DNA from: JBAZLV01 sp964586075
GTDB lineage: Bacteria > Nitrospirota > UBA9217
Assembly: GCA_964586075.1 (NCBI GenBank)
Contig: CAZPGZ010000051.1
Span: 1-10,888, forward strand
DNA length: 10,888 nucleotides
Reading direction: 5' to 3'
In this document: piece after piece, positions 6,918 through 10,888 of the stretch
How the letters are laid out: each line of letters begins with the position of its first letter
Numbering within the stretch: position 1 is the first letter of the stretch
Made by a program: the position numbers and the translations under genes
The notes under the pieces: model-generated
Databases searched by the model: none
What the model was told of the DNA's origin: nothing
What the model saw: the letters and a program-made list of their open reading frames with translations, nothing else

Positions 6918-7427
6918 CTAAAATGGTAAAGTACCATACGCCATTAGATCAAACGCCGGAAGAAAGAGACAAATAGTGGTTATCAGAAACAAGCTCCATG
7001 CCACCTGCTTCCCAGAAACCTTACCGTACCCCAGGAAACCAACCTGAATTGTCAGAATTGTAAAAGCCGCATACATAAAAGACAGGTAATTGCTTGAAGT
7101 AATTGTTTCCGTTCCAACCAGGAACAGGTACGAATAAACCGCACAGATAATTGCCACGACAAAACTGCACTGGCCGACAGATCTCCAATCCGAGATATCT
7201 GCTAACAGCGCATGAGCAATGGTTAAGTAGAGAATTCCAAAAGAAAACAGCACTGCTGCGGTCAAAACGTCCTTAAACAAAGCCCCCTGAAGAAATGCAC
7301 CAATAACGGTTATAATTCCTGCTACCAAAACCATGCCTCCGGTAGTTTTTGGTTCTCCTTTCCCCATATTGAGCATTGCTACAGGAATAAACATCACGCC
7401 AATTGCTATGAGAATTGCTGCTGTCAT
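6918..7427 (-). CDS. AmiS/UreI-type small amide/urea channel-like membrane protein
   Basis: A 169-residue, almost wholly hydrophobic inner-membrane protein with six likely helices, close to the 170-195 residues usual for AmiS and UreI. Features resembling the family include the helix-loop around LFSFGILYLTIAHALL with the following DWRSVGQCSFVVAI, which parallels the UreI segment around FGFTYLYAAINH and DWRPYSWYSLF. The C-terminal GYGKVSGKQVAW then LPAFDLM parallels the last UreI helix. Family members pass urea or short amides, which are small neutral solutes. GGGGGG sits five bases before the ATG. The gene is 108 bp after the outer-membrane gene and ends in TAG at 6918-6920, at the expected family length. 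No urease or amidase gene is in the window, so the natural cargo here may be the GRE substrate or product. The IS element lies 46 bp downstream. The family call is by pattern and the cargo is inferred. Confidence 0.75.
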   Translation of the reverse strand: MTAAILIAIGVMFIPVAMLNMGKGEPKTTGGMVLVAGIITVIGAFLQGALFKDVLTAAVLFSFGILYLTIAHALLADISDWRSVGQCSFVVAIICAVYSYLFLVGTETITSSNYLSFMYAAFTILTIQVGFLGYGKVSGKQVAWSLFLITTICLFLPAFDLMAYGTLPF

Positions 7428-7535
7428 ATGTTCCCCCCGTTGAATAGTACGAATGAGTGTAAAATCATGCCATCCAGCCTGTCCACATCACGCGCATATG
7501 ATTGCGTCGAAGCAGTCATGGCGACTGAAAACCGG

Positions 7536-8459
7536 TTAGAAGAAGAAAGCCCAACGTGCCCCGAAGGTATTGGTCCCAAGGCCATTTTTCACTGCGAAGT
7601 CATCACGGTATTCGACCATTAACTGATTGTGTTCATTGATCAGCCAGAAGAGCGATAATCCGAGACCATGAGAGTCTTGCATATCGTCCTGACTGATGCC
7701 GGCAAGCTTGGTTTTGCCGCCATGGGTATAAAAATAGTCCAATGAAACATACCAGTTCGTGGTGACGTCATAACTGAGATGAGTCTCAATGCCGAATATC
7801 GCGTCCTGTTCTTTTTTAACTAGGTTGGTTCCGGTATTGAAGTCCTTGTTATCAGAGTAAAACTCGCCATTGAGGACGAAATCCAGATAGGTTTTCTCGC
7901 CTATCCCTTTGACGATCCCTAGCTCGGGCTTAAACGCCCAGCGGTTATTGCCGAGATTGAAGCTCCGTCCCTTGTCATAATCGCCCAACGGCAAAGTCAC
8001 GTAGGGTGTAAAGCCAACCCAGAACTTGTTCTTCGGGTCGTTTACAAACCAGAACGTTGCTAGAAGAATGGGATCCGCGATACCGGAAGATGATATTTGT
8101 TGGTTTCCCACCGCTGCGCCGTCAACACTTGCATCACCAAAGAGGATGAGTGCCTAAGGATCAACGGTAAGGCCGCCGTCACCGTACAAAGCCTTCCCGA
8201 GGTTGGCGTAATAACCCGGACGCAATATCCCAAGGTTTTGCGTGTAATTATAGTCACTGCTGACTTTTGTGCCGTTAGAGAATGCAGTATTGGCAGTAAT
8301 GTGTTTGAAATAGGAGCAGAAGAGTAATGTCCCGGGAGACATGGGAATATAATCGCGGGCATTCGTCGCGGCAAAAAGAATGCTTGGCACAAGTAGACCG
8401 ACACACATTACAAGTGGAATAATCACCTTTTTTCTTACTACACACTGAATAGTTTGCAT
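7536..8459 (-). pseudogene. Outer-membrane beta-barrel protein, phenol-degradation MetA-like/SphA family, interrupted by an in-frame amber codon
   Basis: Family of outer-membrane proteins often found near aromatic or hydrophobic-compound catabolism genes and thought to act in substrate entry. The start at 8459 is set by GGAGG five bases upstream. A signal peptide covers about residues 1-30, ending LFA before ATNARDY. The mature part opens with the family-like ARDYIPMSPGTLLF and later has DPILLATFWFVNDP, GFTPYVTLPLGDYDKGRS and a C-terminal NTFGARWAFFF ending in Phe, as expected for BAM-inserted barrels. The frame is continuous for 308 codons apart from one TAG at 8154-8156 (codon 102), in the context VDP-stop-ALILFGD, where relatives as I recall them have Gln. 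Without readthrough only the signal peptide plus about 70 residues would be made. The downstream part (Met at 8111) has no signal peptide. The gene lies 209 bp after the GRE and 108 bp before the channel gene. A single CAG-to-TAG change is the simplest explanation. Confidence 0.85.
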
Positions 8460-8583
8460 TAATTCCTCCCTATACTTCACAGTTCCGCTGCTAATATGAA
8501 TGCAAATTGGTACTGTGCAAATAATTTTTATAGCATTTAAGATTAATTGACATTTCAATCTGTTGACACCAAACCTTGTCTGG

Positions 8584-8660
8584 CAGGGACTTCTTAGCAG
8601 GGGCTAACCACGACTGGTCATATAAAAGGCAAGGCATGGTGCCCCTGCATCTGGTCCCTG
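8584..8660 (-). promoter_or_regulatory. Nested inverted repeat (intercistronic RNA fold) after the glycyl radical enzyme gene
   Basis: Two perfect inverted-repeat pairs are nested in the 209-bp gap between the GRE stop and the outer-membrane protein. The outer arms are CAGGGAC (8584-8590) with GTCCCTG (8654-8660), and the inner arms are GCAGGGGC (8597-8604) with GCCCCTGC (8641-8648). The internal loop is 6/5 nt and the apical region about 36 nt. No T-run follows on the minus strand, so this looks less like an intrinsic terminator than like an mRNA-stabilising or processing fold. It could lower expression of the downstream membrane genes relative to the GRE. This role is inferred. Confidence 0.45.
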
Positions 8661-8668
8661 ATTGAGAT

Positions 8669-10888
8669 TTAGTCGCCACAGCCGCAGCTGGGCGCGACTT
8701 CTTCGAATTCCGTCCTGGTAATGATGTCTTCTTGCAGAACCGGATCAAGCCCGACAAAGAGGGCGCTGTAGCCGGCAACCCTGATGATGAGATCTTTGTA
8801 TTTTGCCGGATTTATCTGGGCATCCCTGAGCTTCTTGGAACTCACGACATTGTACTGGACATGCAGACCCTTCATATCAAAGTAGGACCTAAGCGCCGCG
8901 ATCAATGCCGCCTCTCCAACTTCGCCTTCAATTGCCGAAGGATGAAACCTCAGGTTGAGCAGCGTCCCATTGGAGTTGATCAGGTGATCAATCCTGGATG
9001 CTGAATTCAGCAAAGCGGTGGGACCGTTTACATCTCTGCCGTGCACCGGGGAAATTCCATCAGCCAGAGGCTCTCCCGCTTTCCTACCATCGGCGGATGC
9101 TCCTACACCCAGCCCCATCGGAATGTTTGCTGAAACCGGATAGAGCCCCGGACTATACTTGCCTCTCGGTCCAACTGATTTTTCGGTCAGTTTGCAGTAA
9201 GTTCCAGCTGCCCACGCCGCCATTTCATCTGCCGAGGCAATATCGTTTCCATAATGAGCAACTTTGGCCAGGATTTCGTTCCGTAAAACCTCCTGTCCCT
9301 CCCAGTTGTTTTTCAACAGTTCCAGCATTTCTGCGCCACTGATTCTCTTTTCGTCGAAAACAATTTGGGACAGGGCCATCAGCGAGTCGCCCGCATTGCT
9401 TACGCCGACTCCCGCTGTACCGGTGGCGTTATATTTTGCGCCACCAGCGCTGACATCGATGCCTCTCGCGACACAAGGTTCCATTCCGCAGGAAAGGAAA
9501 GGCAACGGACAAGCTTGCTGGTGGATCAAATCCGCAGTATTGGTTATTACCGCGAAATGATCGACAAAGTATTGGACCTGTTTTTCGTAAGCTGCCTTTA
9601 CTTCATCAAAGTCTTTGAACTCGGCAAGGCTGCCCGTCGGCGGGCCAACCTGCATACCAGACAACAGGCTCTTTCCGTCGTTGATGGCATATTCCAGGCA
9701 CGATGGAAGGTTAAAGAATGGAGCATCACCGTTTCCCCCGGACCACCCGTATTCGTACCCCTGGGGACCGGGCTCAACGCACCCGACAATAGCATAATCG
9801 CGGGCGTCCTCAATTGATTTACCTCTGTTGAGCAAGCCCGGAATAATTACCTCATCATTGTACAAGGCTGGCATGCCGAGGCCTTTTTTCGTAACCTCTA
9901 CTATCTTCTTCCACAATAGGTACGGAGTGCCGTTCCACAACCGCGCGGAAATCGATGGCTGATGTAACTTGACATTCTGCGAAGCGTCCAGACACATGAA
10001 CGAAAGCTTGTTTGTCGCATCCTTGCCATCCCGGGTTTGTCCACCGACGCACAAGTTCTGAAACATCGGGTAGCCACCAGCTGTCTTGGTCACACCGATT
10101 GGCCGTATCTTGTTGATTTCCGATAACTTGATCCATAAGCATTCAATCAACTCCTGGGCCTCAACCTCGGTGATGAGCTCTGCATCCATATCTCTTTGGA
10201 AGTACGGGAACATGTACTGATCGAAACGGCCGGGGGAAATGGAGTGCCCGCTCGACTCAAGCTGCAGAACAAGCTGGAAAAAGTAGAACGACTGGCAAGC
10301 TTCCTGGAAAGTACTCGCAGGATTGGCGGGCACTCTTTCGCAGATCTCGGCAATTTTTAGAAGTTCGGCTTTTCTCTCGGCATTACTTTCAACAGCTGCC
10401 TTCTCGTTTGCCAGGTTTGCATAGCGCTCGGCGAATGCGATAACAGCATCGCAGGAAAGTATCACGGCTTTCCAGAAGTTGTACTTCTCGACATCCTTAC
10501 CGCCCGCGGGGATGCCCAGTTTTGCCAGGTTGTCTTCGGCATCTTTCCTGATGCCGTTGAAACCCTTTTCCAGGATTTTCTTGTAGTGCGGTGAATAATG
10601 GCCGACACCAGAACAGACCACAACTTCCGGGGCAAACGTAAACACGGATGAGTTCTTGATCGTTGCAAATGTTTCCTCAGGTAGCGACTTGATGGTTAAA
10701 TCGTTTACCGTCTTGCCTTTCCAGAAATCAACCAGTCCCCGGAGGTCCGCTTTTGTTTCTTCATTGATGAGGAAACGGTCGGCATCCCTATTTTCAAAAG
10801 GTTCCCTATCCATTTCCTCTACGATCCATGCATAGCTGGACTTTAGACTTTCGCGTTCTTTGAAAAAAAGTGCATCAGCACAAAAAAA
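8669..10888 (-). CDS. Glycyl radical enzyme (pyruvate formate-lyase-like), N-terminus beyond window edge
   Basis: Large catalytic subunit of a glycyl radical enzyme, a cytoplasmic anaerobic lyase or dehydratase. The frame stays open to the window edge, and the 25 codons upstream of the Met at 10813 look family-like, so that Met is not the start. 739 residues are visible, and roughly 50-100 are probably missing compared with usual GREs of 780-850. Counting from that Met, the N-terminal part carries NRDADRF and WKGKT, then GHSISPGRFDQY (189-200). The active-site loop is GCVEP with Cys345 and Glu347, and the C-terminal glycyl loop is RVAGYSA with radical Gly681 (codon 8771-8773). GCVEP is shared by diol dehydratases, choline lyase and isethionate lyase. 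The following residues (GPQGYEYGWSGGNGD) match no subgroup that I can name, so the substrate is unassigned. The protein ends in an unusual SCGCGD tail. Its activase lies downstream at 4513-5472, past an insertion sequence. Confidence 0.93.
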   Translation of the reverse strand, partial: FFCADALFFKERESLKSSYAWIVEEMDREPFENRDADRFLINEETKADLRGLVDFWKGKTVNDLTIKSLPEETFATIKNSSVFTFAPEVVVCSGVGHYSPHYKKILEKGFNGIRKDAEDNLAKLGIPAGGKDVEKYNFWKAVILSCDAVIAFAERYANLANEKAAVESNAERKAELLKIAEICERVPANPASTFQEACQSFYFFQLVLQLESSGHSISPGRFDQYMFPYFQRDMDAELITEVEAQELIECLWIKLSEINKIRPIGVTKTAGGYPMFQNLCVGGQTRDGKDATNKLSFMCLDASQNVKLHQPSISARLWNGTPYLLWKKIVEVTKKGLGMPALYNDEVIIPGLLNRGKSIEDARDYAIVGCVEPGPQGYEYGWSGGNGDAPFFNLPSCLEYAINDGKSLLSGMQVGPPTGSLAEFKDFDEVKAAYEKQVQYFVDHFAVITNTADLIHQQACPLPFLSCGMEPCVARGIDVSAGGAKYNATGTAGVGVSNAGDSLMALSQIVFDEKRISGAEMLELLKNNWEGQEVLRNEILAKVAHYGNDIASADEMAAWAAGTYCKLTEKSVGPRGKYSPGLYPVSANIPMGLGVGASADGRKAGEPLADGISPVHGRDVNGPTALLNSASRIDHLINSNGTLLNLRFHPSAIEGEVGEAALIAALRSYFDMKGLHVQYNVVSSKKLRDAQINPAKYKDLIIRVAGYSALFVGLDPVLQEDIITRTEFEEVAPSCGCGD

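Noticed and set aside
8154..8156. Amber codon as pyrrolysine by design
   Set aside because: Known pyrrolysine proteins are methylamine methyltransferases and a few others, not beta-barrels. The neighbouring channel gene uses TAG as a stop at the expected length, so it is kept only as a remote alternative.
9365..9817. 150-codon plus-strand frame and several others inside the GRE gene
   Set aside because: They are antisense or alternate frames of a gene whose motifs and full-length frame are unambiguous.
8669..10888. GRE as a benzylsuccinate-synthase-type enzyme or 4-hydroxyphenylacetate decarboxylase
   Set aside because: No small subunits are encoded nearby, and the GCVEP loop is of the eliminase/dehydratase type.
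4513..10888. Bacterial microcompartment association of the GRE
   Set aside because: No shell protein, CoA-acylating aldehyde dehydrogenase or encapsulation peptide is visible. The GRE N-terminus is outside the window, so a targeting peptide there cannot be excluded.
1..10888. CRISPR arrays, tRNA or rRNA genes
   Set aside because: No regularly spaced direct repeats, no cloverleaf-like sequence with conserved TPsiC/D-loop motifs and no rRNA signature were seen on reading.

Overview
The window reads as the chromosome of an anaerobic Gram-negative bacterium. An oxygen-sensitive glycyl radical enzyme (GRE) with its activase, a stand-alone GltD/NfnB-type flavoprotein and an outer-membrane beta-barrel occur together. 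A Desulfobacterota-like (sulfate- or syntrophy-type) host is my best guess, but no marker gene fixes the taxonomy. Every gene and gene relic lies on the minus strand except one insertion sequence on the plus strand.

Right half (10888 to about 3700, read right to left), the GRE locus. A large GRE is cut by the right window edge. Next come an outer-membrane protein of the phenol-degradation MetA-like/SphA type (interrupted by an in-frame amber codon) and a small six-helix AmiS/UreI-type channel. An intact IS407-group IS3 element follows, with a perfect 4-bp target duplication, then the radical-SAM activase. After that lies a decayed C-terminal remnant of an iron-containing alcohol dehydrogenase, and a strong minus-strand intrinsic terminator at about 3702-3746 that probably ends the unit. 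The likely logic is entry of a small neutral substrate through the outer-membrane protein and the channel, radical chemistry by the GRE after activation, and reduction of an aldehyde product by the now-lost alcohol dehydrogenase. The substrate is not known.

Left half (3340 to 70). A GltD/NfnB-like NAD(P)H oxidoreductase with two N-terminal Fe-S cysteine sets is followed, 33 nt downstream, by a heavily decayed dapB-like reductase gene. Then come a nitroreductase-family flavoprotein whose ribosome binding site sits just after the relic's stop, and a small helix-turn-helix protein resembling the N-terminal part of an IS630-type transposase. These look like one former transcription unit in which dapB has died.

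The most interesting items are these: a GRE paired with an AmiS/UreI-type channel and an outer-membrane protein, which I do not recognise as a described pathway; a Cys-Gly-Cys tail on the GRE; the single amber codon in an otherwise intact outer-membrane gene; the IS insertion that separates the activase from its operon; and two relics (dapB, Fe-ADH) that short-ORF calling would miss. Intergenic stretches hold a nested inverted repeat after the GRE gene and a 13-bp inverted repeat overlapping a possible activase promoter.
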